64,000 bases of DNA from Lytechinus pictus (Eukaryota; Echinodermata; Echinoidea; Temnopleuroida; Toxopneustidae): positions 11,900,001-11,964,000 of the forward strand of contig NC_087249.1 of the NCBI RefSeq assembly GCF_037042905.1. The letters are read 5' to 3'. The translations under genes were made by a program, and so were the position numbers. The notes under the pieces are model-generated. The model did not search any database and had not been told where the DNA came from. It worked only from the letters and a program-made list of their open reading frames with translations. Positions within the stretch are counted from its first letter, which is position 1. Each line of letters begins with the position of its first letter. This document shows positions 63,949 to 64,000 of this stretch, in pieces.

Positions 63949-64000
63949 ATTCAGGTAGGATTGATACACTGCTACAGCGTTATGTTATGTTCGTTTCTAC

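Overview
This is a deuterostome animal window, most likely an echinoderm and probably a sea urchin. The genes are intron-rich with GT-AG introns, AT-rich introns and no operon-like packing. The spaces between genes are filled with short inverted-repeat elements, poly-C/poly-G-bordered elements, microsatellites, tRNA-derived SINEs and CR1-like LINE pieces of the kind familiar from sea urchin genomes. The organism call is inference from repeat style and gene structure, not from a species-specific marker.

Layout. Positions 1-18193 hold no gene I can support; they are a mosaic of repeats. These include a GGCGCC minisatellite (about 535-1335), a 0.9-kb near-perfect palindrome (3358-4245), two elements with 8-bp target-site duplications (4537-5675 and 11222-13888), a 3.7-kb inverted-repeat element (about 7013-10725) with a tandem array and a TA-flanked element nested in it, a SINE, and a TTAA-flanked MITE. 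Positions 18194-25007 hold six exons of an aquaglyceroporin gene on the + strand; the first coding exon was not found. Its pore motifs are unusual (NLA and NPS boxes, and Val in place of the selectivity-filter Arg). Positions 25008-37620 are intergenic and full of Tc1/mariner-like and other MITEs, a compound element carrying four perfect DR1 nuclear-receptor motifs, a SINE and microsatellites. Positions 38115-44557 hold a complete five-exon + strand gene for a small type I membrane protein (signal peptide, one CUB domain, one LDL-receptor class A domain, a transmembrane helix and a short tail), best described as LDLRAD2-like. It has two local tandem duplications, one of the LDLa exon end and one of the stop-codon region.

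Positions 45000-52764 are mostly repeats: a roughly 180-bp-period array at 48185-49430 and a TTAA MITE with a LINE fragment inserted in it. Positions 52765-57544 hold a broken multi-exon locus that joins a Lys/Thr/Pro minisatellite, a coiled coil, a BEN-like domain, a small Cys/His region and a MULE-type SWIM zinc finger. Three of its four exon junctions are phase-compatible. Positions 57970-64000 are a graveyard of mobile-element proteins: a CR1-like LINE piece on the - strand, a Polinton/Maverick-type protein-primed DNA polymerase B relic, and three copies of an SGNH-hydrolase-like protein.

The two intact genes are unrelated in function (solute channel and cell-surface receptor-like protein) and share only orientation. 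Nothing indicates that the genes act as a pathway. The most unusual items are the BEN-SWIM locus, the aquaporin pore substitutions, and the DNA-transposon-like elements that carry satellite arrays inside them.
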